Below are positions 6,723 through 14,186 of a stretch of 29,218 nucleotides of DNA, piece by piece. This DNA comes from JADHLJ01 sp038118725. Lineage in GTDB: Bacteria; Pseudomonadota; Alphaproteobacteria; Thalassobaculales; Thalassobaculaceae. Numbering within the stretch: the first letter of the stretch is position 1; each line of letters starts with the position of its first letter. The notes beneath the pieces are model-generated. The model ran no database searches. It was given only the letters and a program-made list of their open reading frames with translations, and was not told the origin of the DNA. Position numbers and translations under genes: made by a program. The stretch is taken from the NCBI GenBank assembly GCA_038118725.1, contig JAYOIK010000067.1:1-29218 (forward strand). Direction: 5' to 3'.

Positions 6723-7853
6723 ATGCGCGACGTGACGGATATTCAACCGACGGTGACAAGAAGAGCGCTTCTCGCGGGTGTTGGCCTGGCCGCGGCGGGC
6801 GCGGCGGCGGGCAGTACCTTGATTTCGAAGCAAGCCGTCGCGACGTCAACCGCCAAGGCTCCCGACCTGCCCCGGGTTCGGCAAACACTCGTGGCCCCGC
6901 CCTTCGTGCCGGACCATGAGCAAGTCGCCACCGGCGGGCCGAAAATCATCGAGGTCGAAATGGTGATCGAGGAAAAGATCATCCAGGTCGATGATGATGG
7001 CGCCGAGATCTGGGCATTGACCTTCCATGGATCGGTGCCGGGGCCGTTCATCGTCGTCCACGAGGGCGACTATGTCGAGCTGACCCTGAAAAATCCGGCC
7101 TCCAGCGCCATGGAGCACAATATCGACTTTCACGCCTCCACCGGCGCGATGGGCGGCGGTGAGTTGACCATCGTCGCACCGGGCGAGCAGGTCGTCTTGC
7201 GCTTCAAGGCGATAAAGCCCGGGGTATTCGTCTATCACTGCGCGCCGGGCGGGGTGATGGTCCCCTACCATGGCATGAATGGCGCCATCATGGTGTTGCC
7301 GCGCGATGGTCTGAAGGACCGGGACGGCAAGCGCCTGTCCTATAATCGGCTGTACTATGTGGGCGAGCAGGATTTCTACCTGCCCAAGGACGAGGACGGC
7401 GAATACATCAAATACGAATCCGCCGGCGAGGATTACGCGGATTCGATCGATGTGATGAAGACCCTCACGCCTAGCCATATCGTCTTCAACGGCGCGGTCG
7501 GCGCGCTGACCGGCGACAACGCGCTCAAGGCAAAGGTCGGCGAGACGGTACTGATCGTCCATGCCCAGGCTAACCGCGATACCCGCCCGCATCTGATCGG
7601 CGGACATGGCGATTATGTCTGGGCCAGCGGTTCCTTCTCGGACCCACCCGAGACCGGGAACGAGACCTGGTTCATCGCCGGCGGGGCCGCCGGAGCGGCC
7701 ATGTACACCTTCAAGCAACCAGGGCTCTACGCCTATGTAAATCACAATCTGATCGAGGCGCTCATCAAGGGCGCGGCGGCACATTTCCATGTCGAGGGCG
7801 AGTGGGACGACGACCTCATGACCCAGGTCAGCAAGCCGGAGCCGATCAAATGA
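6723..7853 (+). CDS. nirK: Copper-containing nitrite reductase
   Basis: A 376-residue periplasmic enzyme reducing nitrite to nitric oxide. A Tat signal peptide (TRRALLAG at 12-19, then Ala/Gly-rich to about 40) precedes two cupredoxin domains. Type-1 copper ligands are H132, C173, H183 and probably M185. Type-2 ligands are H137, H172 and H341, with catalytic D135 and H290. Only one residue lies between H183 and M185, where related enzymes have four. The rest is very close to rhizobial-type NirK (GAIMVLPRDGL, NGAVGALTGD, RPHLIGGHGDYVW, VNHNLIEA). The ATG at 6723 is chosen because it gives the Tat peptide directly and follows a purine-rich GGGGGCAAG; an in-frame GTG at 6642 would add 27 unlikely residues. 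Confidence 0.95.
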   Translation: MRDVTDIQPTVTRRALLAGVGLAAAGAAAGSTLISKQAVATSTAKAPDLPRVRQTLVAPPFVPDHEQVATGGPKIIEVEMVIEEKIIQVDDDGAEIWALTFHGSVPGPFIVVHEGDYVELTLKNPASSAMEHNIDFHASTGAMGGGELTIVAPGEQVVLRFKAIKPGVFVYHCAPGGVMVPYHGMNGAIMVLPRDGLKDRDGKRLSYNRLYYVGEQDFYLPKDEDGEYIKYESAGEDYADSIDVMKTLTPSHIVFNGAVGALTGDNALKAKVGETVLIVHAQANRDTRPHLIGGHGDYVWASGSFSDPPETGNETWFIAGGAAGAAMYTFKQPGLYAYVNHNLIEALIKGAAAHFHVEGEWDDDLMTQVSKPEPIK

Positions 7854-7894
7854 CGGCGCGCGCCATGCGGGTTCCGGCCTCACGGGAGAACCGA

Positions 7895-8608
7895 ATGAGA
7901 TATCTCGGGGCCGCGTCTCTTATCGTCGTGTTGGCTATTGGTCTGTCGGTATCGACGGCTATCGCCGGTGATGATCCCGTCCAGGGGAAGCGGGTGGCCC
8001 AGAAGTGCACCGCTTGCCACACCATGAACAAGGGCGGAAAGAACCGCCTCGGCCCTAGCCTTTACGGTATCGTGAATCAACCGGCCGCGGCAGTCCCGGG
8101 CTATCGCTATTCCAAGGCGATGAAGGCATCGGGGGTGGTCTGGACCGAACCGGCGTTAAGCGCGTTCTTCGCCAAGCCCAAAAAGTTCATGAAGGGCACG
8201 AAGATGAGCTTCCAGGGCATCAAGAGCGCCCAGCAACGCGCCGACTTAATCGCCTATCTAAAGACTCTCGGCGATACCGCCCCAGCCGCGGCCAACCATG
8301 GCGATCCAACGAAAGGCAAGGTCGCCGCCGTTGAGCATTGCGCGGTCTGTCATAGTTTCGAGGCGGGCGGCAAGCTCGTCTTCGGCCCCAACCTCTTCGA
8401 CACCCATGGCAAGCCGGCGGCTCGCGATTCGGATTACGACTACTCCGACGCCCTGAAAAGCGCCGGGTTGGTATGGACCGACGCCAACTTGACGGAGTTC
8501 ATGGCCAATCCCGAGCAATTCCTGAAAGGCACCAAGGCTCGCTTCCCCGGTGTCAAGGACGCGAATACGCGGGCCGATATCGCGGCCTATCTTAGAACCT
8601 TGAAATAG
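7895..8608 (+). CDS. Two-domain, two-haem c-type cytochrome
   Basis: A 237-residue secreted cytochrome, probably carrying electrons to NirK. A signal peptide (to about residue 24, ending STAIA) is followed by two similar cytochrome c domains. Domain 1 has CTACH (38-42) and a Met ligand in GTKMSF (M104). Domain 2 has CAVCH (149-153), but the matching position in GTKARF is A215, so its second axial ligand is missing or different. The two halves share the pattern KGTK-x2-F-x-G and end in similar helices, suggesting internal duplication. The ATG at 7895 follows GGGAGA and gives a clean signal peptide; upstream starts at 7850 or 7865 are possible. It begins 41 bases after nirK, implying co-transcription. 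Confidence 0.9.
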   Translation: MRYLGAASLIVVLAIGLSVSTAIAGDDPVQGKRVAQKCTACHTMNKGGKNRLGPSLYGIVNQPAAAVPGYRYSKAMKASGVVWTEPALSAFFAKPKKFMKGTKMSFQGIKSAQQRADLIAYLKTLGDTAPAAANHGDPTKGKVAAVEHCAVCHSFEAGGKLVFGPNLFDTHGKPAARDSDYDYSDALKSAGLVWTDANLTEFMANPEQFLKGTKARFPGVKDANTRADIAAYLRTLK

Positions 8609-8613
8609 TCAGA

Positions 8614-8674
8614 CCGTCGGTCGCTCGGAACCAACCTAGGTAAGATTTCCCGAAGACAAAATCCCGAGCGACGG
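8614..8674. terminator. Possible two-way terminator hairpin
   Basis: GTCGCTCGG (8620-8628) pairs with CCGAGCGAC (8664-8672), giving nine GC-rich base pairs around a 35-base loop. It lies in the 75-base gap between the cytochrome gene and the oppositely oriented glutathione transferase gene. There is no T-run and the loop is long, so the role is uncertain. Confidence 0.35.
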
Positions 8675-8683
8675 TTGATCCGT

Positions 8684-9298
8684 TTAAGCGCTAGGCGGCA
8701 TCGTCGCTTGCATGGACGGGCGCTGGCCGAATGTCTCGAACCAGGCGGCAAGTTTCGGATGGCTGCCCCGCCAGTTGCGGTCGCCATAGCGATAATCGAG
8801 ATAACCGCAGGCGCAAGCAACGCTGATGGTGCCGATATCGACCCGGTCGCCGAGACTGTCGGCGGCGGCTTCCAGCGCGTCCACGGCGCGGTCAACCTTG
8901 CCGAGCTGTCCGGCACTCCAGTCATCCCAGCGAAGATTCTCAGGGCGCACCATGGTCTCGTAGCGGTTGTTGACCGCGGCATCCATCAAGCCGTCCGCGA
9001 TCGCCTGGAGACGCAGCGCCTCCCAGCGCGCCGCGCCGTCCGCCGGGAACATCTTGGCGCCGGAATGCGTGCTGTCGAGATATTCGCAAACCACCGGTGA
9101 ATTCGAGAGCGCCGTGCCGTCATCCAGGATCAGCGCCGGGATCTTGCCGATCGGATTGGCCTTGGCGAGCTCAGGGTTGGTGTCGATCGGCGTGGTGCCG
9201 CCGTCCAGCAACTCCAGCTTGTCGACCTGGCCGGTCTCGTGAGCCACCACCATCACCTTGCGAACAAAGGGCGAGCCGCCACCATGGAAAAGTTTCAT
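8684..9298 (-). CDS. Glutathione S-transferase family protein
   Basis: A 204-residue cytosolic-type GST. The thioredoxin-like N-terminal domain begins MKLFHGGGSPFVRKV, where a serine (S9) occupies the usual catalytic region. It continues with the cis-proline motif GKIPALILDDG and the glutathione-contacting ALSNSPVVCEYLD. The helical C-terminal domain follows, with ISVACACGYLDYRYG and a C-terminal LAAWFETFGQRPSM segment. Such proteins conjugate or reduce electrophiles with glutathione, but the substrate cannot be told. The glyoxalase II gene, also glutathione-dependent, lies 54 bases upstream on the same strand and is probably co-transcribed. Confidence 0.9.
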   Translation of the reverse strand: MKLFHGGGSPFVRKVMVVAHETGQVDKLELLDGGTTPIDTNPELAKANPIGKIPALILDDGTALSNSPVVCEYLDSTHSGAKMFPADGAARWEALRLQAIADGLMDAAVNNRYETMVRPENLRWDDWSAGQLGKVDRAVDALEAAADSLGDRVDIGTISVACACGYLDYRYGDRNWRGSHPKLAAWFETFGQRPSMQATMPPSA

Positions 9299-9352
9299 TA
9301 CGCGTGCCTCTTGGTTGGACCCGGACGGGATGCCCGGATCGCTTGTTCAATC

Positions 9353-10123
9353 TCAGAAATTGTCCTTGCGGGTGCGCACCTCGCCGAACACCGCGACCGG
9401 ATCGGCGCCGGGCATGCCGATCGCGGCGGCCAGTGCCGGATCATCGGCGCGCAGGAACGGATTGGTGTCCAGCTCATCGGCCAGCACCGTCGGGATGGTC
9501 GGCTGTCCGCGCTCGCGCATGACCTCGAATTCATGGACCCTGGCTTGCAGGCGCGCGTTGTCGGGATCGACGCTGAGCGCGAAGCGGGCGTTGGACAACG
9601 TATATTCGTGACCGCAATAGACCTGGGCGGTTCCCGGCACCGAACGCAGCTTCACCATCGAGTCCCACATCTGCTCCATGGTCCCCTCGAAGACCCGCCC
9701 GCAGCCCAGCGCGAACAGCGTGTCGCCGCAGAACAGCGCGTCGGAATCGGCGAACCAGAAGGCGATATGGCCCTTGGTATGCCCCGGCGTCTCGTAGACC
9801 ACGCCCTTGTGCCCGCCGACATCGACGGTATCGCCCTCGACCACGGTGATATCCATGTCGGCGATGCGCGCGGTCTCGGATCTCGGGCCGATCAGGGTGG
9901 CGCCGTACTTCTCGGCCAGCCAGGCATTGCCGCCGGTGTGGTCCAGATGATGATGGGTATTGAGGATATGGGTCAGGTTCCAGCCCCGAGCACTCAGCGC
10001 GGCTTGCACCGGCTCGGCCTCCGAGGGATCGACGACCGCGGTCACGCCGGTATCGGCGTCATGCGCCAAATAGACGTAGTTGTCGGACATCGCGGGAACC
10101 AGAATGATTTCGAACGGGGCCAT
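9353..10123 (-). CDS. gloB: Hydroxyacylglutathione hydrolase (glyoxalase II)
   Basis: A 256-residue metallo-beta-lactamase-fold enzyme that hydrolyses S-lactoylglutathione to D-lactate and glutathione, completing methylglyoxal detoxification. The binuclear metal motif THHHLDHTGG lies at 56-65 (H57, H59, D61, H62). Later ligands are in PGHTKGHIAFW, the aspartate of LFCGDTLFALGCGRVFEG, and YCGHEYT. The C-terminal glyoxalase II substrate-binding domain is present (NPFLRADDPALAA), so length is normal. GGAGAG lies about 6 bases before the ATG. It runs opposite to the enolase-family gene, from which it is divided by a 132-base shared promoter region. Confidence 0.95.
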   Translation of the reverse strand: MAPFEIILVPAMSDNYVYLAHDADTGVTAVVDPSEAEPVQAALSARGWNLTHILNTHHHLDHTGGNAWLAEKYGATLIGPRSETARIADMDITVVEGDTVDVGGHKGVVYETPGHTKGHIAFWFADSDALFCGDTLFALGCGRVFEGTMEQMWDSMVKLRSVPGTAQVYCGHEYTLSNARFALSVDPDNARLQARVHEFEVMRERGQPTIPTVLADELDTNPFLRADDPALAAAIGMPGADPVAVFGEVRTRKDNF

Positions 10124-10137
10124 GTGGCTCTCTCCGT

Positions 10138-10163
10138 TAGTTTCGCGGGGGTAGTTTCGCGGG
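10138..10163. repeat. Tandem 12-bp direct repeat between gloB and the enolase gene
   Basis: TAGTTTCGCGGG occurs at 10138-10149 and again at 10152-10163, exactly 14 bases apart. The pair lies just upstream of the gloB ribosome site in the divergent promoter region. It may be a regulator-binding site or a chance local duplication. Confidence 0.4.
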
Positions 10164-10255
10164 CGCTCTCGGATGGGAGCGGCAACCTAGCATCAACCTT
10201 TCGCATCGGCCAAGGCCGGGGCTATGATCCGGCGAACTTAGCGGAGGCAAGGGTC

Positions 10256-11350
10256 ATGAAGATTACAAATGTGGACGTTATCGAGCTTGAGATGCCCTTT
10301 GACCGAGGGGTTTCCAAGCAGGGCGAGGTCGGGTTCCTGAATTGGGGCAAGCTGGATTTCTGCCTGATCAAGGTCGAAACCGACAGCGGAATCACCGGCT
10401 GGGGCGACGCCTTTTCGTTCCAGTGCCGCCGCGCCGTTGCCGAGGCGGTTAAGCACATGGTGGCGCCCAGGGTGATCGGCCGCGACCCCCGGGATATCGC
10501 CCGGATCAGCCACGATCTTCAGCAATCCCTGCATATCTTCGGCCGCTACGGCATCACCATGTTCGCCATATCGGGCATGGATATCGCGCTTTGGGATATC
10601 GCGGCAAAGGCGGCGGGCATGCCGCTCTATCAGATGCTGGGTGCGTCCGGCGACACCAGGGTCCCGGCCTATGCCAGCCTGTTTCGCTACGAGGACCCGG
10701 AACTGGTCGCCGATCGGGTAAATCACGCGACCAACCTCGGCTACGGGCTCGCCAAGCTGCACGAGATCGCGGTACCCGAGGTACGCGCGGCCCGCGAGGC
10801 CGGCGGCGACGATCTCAAGATCATGGTCGATACCAACTGTCCCTGGACGCCCGAACAGGCGCGGGAAATGACCCTTGCCTTCGCCGAGTACGACCTGCAT
10901 TGGATCGAGGAGCCGATCAACCCGCCGGAGGATTTCCGTGCCCTGGCCAAGCTGCGCGAAGATACCGGCGTCGCGGTGGCGGCCGGTGAGAATGCCTGCA
11001 CCGGCTTCGAGTTCCGCAACATGCTGGAGGCGGGCGCGGTCGACTATGCCCAGCCCAGCGTCACCAAGGTCGGCGGCATCACCGAGTTCCGCAAGGTTGC
11101 CGCGTTGTGCGAATCCTTCGGCGTGCAGATCATGCCGCATTCGCCCTATTTCGGCCCCGGTTTCCTCGCGACCCTGCATCTCGCCCAGGCCTTGCCCAAT
11201 CCGGGTCTGATCGAGCGGATCTTCATCACCCCCGAGGCGGATTTCTATCCCGGCGTCTACGATCCGGTTGACGGCGTGTTCGGCGCGCCGTCTGGCCCGG
11301 GTCTCGGGATCGAACCCGATCCGGACTTGATAAAGACCTATAGGGTCTGA
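10256..11350 (+). CDS. Mandelate racemase/muconate-lactonizing family enzyme
   Basis: A 364-residue enolase-superfamily enzyme acting on an unknown acid or acid-sugar. The N-terminal capping domain (1-125) is followed by the barrel. Metal ligands are D192 (MVDTN), E218 (WIEEP) and E245 (AAGEN). K167-x-H169 sits at the end of strand 2, and H295 (MPHSPY) is the likely second base. The aspartate that usually pairs with this histidine appears replaced by S268 in QPSVTKVGG. The reading frame stays open for 339 codons upstream, but that part is antisense to gloB. ATG 10256 is preferred, since GGAGG lies 9 bases before it and the protein then starts as the family does (MKITNVDVIELEMPF). Confidence 0.9.
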   Translation: MKITNVDVIELEMPFDRGVSKQGEVGFLNWGKLDFCLIKVETDSGITGWGDAFSFQCRRAVAEAVKHMVAPRVIGRDPRDIARISHDLQQSLHIFGRYGITMFAISGMDIALWDIAAKAAGMPLYQMLGASGDTRVPAYASLFRYEDPELVADRVNHATNLGYGLAKLHEIAVPEVRAAREAGGDDLKIMVDTNCPWTPEQAREMTLAFAEYDLHWIEEPINPPEDFRALAKLREDTGVAVAAGENACTGFEFRNMLEAGAVDYAQPSVTKVGGITEFRKVAALCESFGVQIMPHSPYFGPGFLATLHLAQALPNPGLIERIFITPEADFYPGVYDPVDGVFGAPSGPGLGIEPDPDLIKTYRV

Positions 11351-11374
11351 GCGACCTCGGTCGCCGGAACCGCC

Positions 11375-12154
11375 ATGTACAACGACGCGGTCGACCTCTG
11401 GGATTTCTACGGCAGCCCGCTAGGCCAAGTGGCGCGGCGATTGATTCGTCGGCGAATACGCGGCATCTGGCCGAACGTCTCGGGCATGACGATGCTCGGG
11501 CTTGGCTATGCAACGCCTTATCTCAGACCGTTCCGCGACGAGGCCGAACGGCTGTTCGCGTTGATGCCGGCCCAGCAAGGCGTGCTGCATTGGCCGCGCG
11601 AGGGACGCAGCCTCGTCGCCCTGGCCGAGGAGGGGGAACTACCGCTTGAGGATGTATCGGTGGACCGGGTCTTGCTGGTTCACGGCCTCGAATGCAGCGA
11701 GCAATTGCGCCCGATGCTGCACGAGATTTGGAGAGTACTGAGCGGCAACGGACGGTTGCTGGTGGTGGTCCCGAACCGGGCCGGCCTTTGGGCACGGCTG
11801 GAGCGCACGCCTTTCGGCCATGGCCACCCCTATTCCTCCTCCCAGCTCTCCCGCCTGCTCAGGGCCAATATGTTCACCCCGACCCTGACCACTCGGGCGC
11901 TTTACGTTCCGCCCTATCCATGGCGGATCGTCCAACGATCGGCCTATGGGATCGAGGATATCGGCTCTCGGTGGTTCAAGCAGCTGGGCGGTGTCGTGAT
12001 CATCGAAGCGAGCAAACAAATCTACGCCACCACCCAGCCACGCCCCCTGCGCGCCCGCGCCCGCGCGCTGCTGCCGTCGGCGAGCCGGGTTCCCGCGACC
12101 TCCTCCGTTGGCACCCCGACAGCCACCGCGAATACTCGACCCGCCGCCAGCTAA
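11375..12154 (+). CDS. Class I SAM-dependent methyltransferase
   Basis: A 259-residue protein resembling the Methyltransf_11 group. A divergent glycine motif, MTMLGLGYATPYLRPF (about 38-53), fits SAM binding. DRVLLVHGLECSEQLRPMLHEIWRVLSGNGRLLVVVPNR matches motifs for the middle strands, with the typical switch from RVL-x2-G-G to a valine-rich strand. The last 40 residues are basic and Ala/Thr-rich and look unstructured. In Alphaproteobacteria a methyltransferase like this is often found beside gloB, here on the other side of the enolase gene. The target is unknown. It lies 24 bases after the enolase-family gene, so they may be co-transcribed. Confidence 0.8.
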   Translation: MYNDAVDLWDFYGSPLGQVARRLIRRRIRGIWPNVSGMTMLGLGYATPYLRPFRDEAERLFALMPAQQGVLHWPREGRSLVALAEEGELPLEDVSVDRVLLVHGLECSEQLRPMLHEIWRVLSGNGRLLVVVPNRAGLWARLERTPFGHGHPYSSSQLSRLLRANMFTPTLTTRALYVPPYPWRIVQRSAYGIEDIGSRWFKQLGGVVIIEASKQIYATTQPRPLRARARALLPSASRVPATSSVGTPTATANTRPAAS

Positions 12155-12287
12155 TCCGCCCCTCCACCGCCAAGATCGCGATCAATCCGCCTGTCCGCTT
12201 GCAATCGGGCAATCGCCGGATTAATCCTAGCCGCCTTGCCCGCGCGCGCCGATCGTCGGCGGCGTTTGGGCGCGCCGGGGAATTGTC

Positions 12288-13043
12288 GTGGCGACACTTG
12301 AAGAGCTTCGTGGTGAGATCGACCAGATCGATGCGAAAATGCATGATCTGTTGATCAGGCGCGTCGAGATCGGTCGAGAGGTGGCCAAGGCCAAGGCCGG
12401 CGCCGATACCTCGGGACCCAATCTGCGTCCGGGCCGCGAGGCCCAGATCATGCGCCGCCTGTCGGAGCGTAACCGCGATCCACTATCCATCGCTTCGGTT
12501 TCCCGTATCTGGCGCGAAATCCTGAGTGCCAACCTCAATCAACAGATCACGGTCAATGCCGCGGTCTTCGCTCCGGATATTCGCGTCCACGATCTGGCGC
12601 GGGAATACTGCGGCACCGCCTCGACGATCTCGGCGATGGATACCGCCGAAGCCGCCGTCCAGGCCGTTTCGTCCGGCGCGGCGCAACTCGCCATCCTGCC
12701 TGGAATTGAGAACGGCAGGGCTTGGCGATGGTGGCCGAATTTGCTGGGAAGTTCCGCCGAAAAGCCGCGCATCCTCGCGCGGCTTCCGTATTTCACGGCC
12801 GGACCGGACACAATCGACGCCTTGATCATCGGCCCGCAAGAGCCGGAACCTTCCGGCGACGATGTCACCTTGTTCGCCGTCAAGGACGACCACGCCGTCG
12901 AGGGCGGGCGCGAGATCGACCGTTGGGACGGTGGCGAAAACTGGCGTCTGGTCGAGGTCGATGGTTTCGTGGACCATGAAAGCGGCCATGATGCCGCGCG
13001 TCGATACCGCCTCGGCGCTTATGCCGCCCAAGGCGCACTTTAA
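12288..13043 (+). CDS. Chorismate mutase with divergent C-terminal domain
   Basis: A 251-residue protein whose first 85 residues form an AroQ-type chorismate mutase, converting chorismate to prephenate. The signature LRGEIDQIDAKMHDLLIRR is followed by the helix VAKAKA and a second active-site stretch PGREAQIMRRL. The remainder (about 90-251) has the size and position of a prephenate dehydratase domain and an ILPGIENG segment like the PIENS motif. It lacks the Thr-Arg-Phe catalytic motif, so dehydratase activity is unlikely; it may bind an effector. The start is GTG 12288, with GGGG nearby. Aminotransferase and TyrA genes follow, forming a tyrosine/phenylalanine branch cluster. Confidence 0.85.
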   Translation: MATLEELRGEIDQIDAKMHDLLIRRVEIGREVAKAKAGADTSGPNLRPGREAQIMRRLSERNRDPLSIASVSRIWREILSANLNQQITVNAAVFAPDIRVHDLAREYCGTASTISAMDTAEAAVQAVSSGAAQLAILPGIENGRAWRWWPNLLGSSAEKPRILARLPYFTAGPDTIDALIIGPQEPEPSGDDVTLFAVKDDHAVEGGREIDRWDGGENWRLVEVDGFVDHESGHDAARRYRLGAYAAQGAL

Positions 13044-13081
13044 GACCCACAAGCGTTCATTTCAGACACTCGGAGGCTCCC

Positions 13082-14170
13082 ATGACCGCCCCCATGCCAC
13101 GCCCGACAATCGCCGCCATGGTACGCTACAACCCGAATCTCAGTGCCCCCAAGGCCGGTCGGATCATCAGGCTGTCCGCCAATGAAGGCGCGCTCGGCCC
13201 TAGTCCGAAGGCGATGCAAGCCCTGGCCGAGGTCGGGAACCAGATCCATCACTATCCCGAGGAGGACCCCCGTGGCCTGGCCGAGGTGATCGGCGAGGCA
13301 CAGGGTCTCGATCCGGAGCGGATGATCTTCGGCTGCGGTTCGGACGAGCTGATCCAGGCGCTTTGTCAAGCCTATATCGATCCCGGCGACGAGGTGATCC
13401 ACACCGAGTACGGCTTCATTATGTACCCGATGTCGGCGACGGTCGCTGGCGGCGTCCCGGTTTCGGCCCCTGATATCGACTATCGGGTCAGTGTCGACGC
13501 CATCCTGGAACGGGTTACCGACCGCACTCGGATCGTCTTCCTGGCCAATCCCAACAACCCGACCGGCTCTTATCTGTCGCGCGCCGAGGTTGCCCGGCTG
13601 CATCGCGAGCTGCCCGAGAGCGTTCTGCTGGTGATCGACGCGGCCTATGCCGAATTCGTCTCGCGCAACGACTATTCAGACGGCTCCGAGCTTGTCGAGG
13701 CCGCCGAGAACGTGATCATGCTGCGGACCTTCTCCAAACTCTACGCAATGGCGGGCCTGCGGCTCGGTTGGGGCTACGGCCCTAGGGACGTGATCAACGC
13801 GATGCATGTGGTCAAGCAACCCTTCGGCGCCAACCGGGGCGCCGTGGCGGCGGCGATCGCGGCGATCGGGGATACCGAGTTCGTGCAACGCTCGGTCGCG
13901 CATAACGAGACATGGCAGCCCTGGACCAAGGCTCGCTTCGAGGCGATGGGTCTTACGGTTCTGCCCAGCGTCACGAACTTCCTGATGGTCCGGTTTCCGG
14001 ATGAGCCGACACTAAACGCGGCGGCGGCGGGAGATTATCTGAGCGAACGCGGCATTCTGACCCGCGGCATGGCCGGTTACGGCGCGCCGGAGTTCCTGCG
14101 GCTGTCGATCGGCAACGAGGAAGAGATGCGGATCGTGGTCGACACGGTAGCCGAATTCCTGAACCAATAG
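13082..14170 (+). CDS. hisC: HisC-type aminotransferase (histidinol-phosphate or aromatic)
   Basis: A 362-residue PLP-dependent class I/II aminotransferase. NPNNPTG (156-162), D186 in VIDAAYAEF and the Schiff-base lysine K219 in TFSKLYAMAGLRLG are all present. Histidinol-phosphate aminotransferases of this type often also act on phenylpyruvate and hydroxyphenylpyruvate. Its place between chorismate mutase and TyrA suggests it serves aromatic amino-acid synthesis, perhaps as a second HisC copy. GGAGG lies 5 bases before the ATG. The gap after the mutase gene is 38 bases and the tyrA ATG is 16 bases downstream, consistent with one operon. Whether it also serves histidine synthesis is not shown. 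Confidence 0.92.
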   Translation: MTAPMPRPTIAAMVRYNPNLSAPKAGRIIRLSANEGALGPSPKAMQALAEVGNQIHHYPEEDPRGLAEVIGEAQGLDPERMIFGCGSDELIQALCQAYIDPGDEVIHTEYGFIMYPMSATVAGGVPVSAPDIDYRVSVDAILERVTDRTRIVFLANPNNPTGSYLSRAEVARLHRELPESVLLVIDAAYAEFVSRNDYSDGSELVEAAENVIMLRTFSKLYAMAGLRLGWGYGPRDVINAMHVVKQPFGANRGAVAAAIAAIGDTEFVQRSVAHNETWQPWTKARFEAMGLTVLPSVTNFLMVRFPDEPTLNAAAAGDYLSERGILTRGMAGYGAPEFLRLSIGNEEEMRIVVDTVAEFLNQ

Positions 14171-14186
14171 GACCCAGGTGGAAGTC

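Noticed and set aside
6846..7883. Minus-strand open frame of 345 codons opposite nirK
   Set aside because: nirK on the other strand has all copper ligands and a Tat signal; the antisense frame has no domain.
9239..10255. Upstream 339-codon extension of the enolase-family gene
   Set aside because: It lies antisense to gloB, has no homology, and a good ribosome site precedes ATG 10256 where the family start is found.
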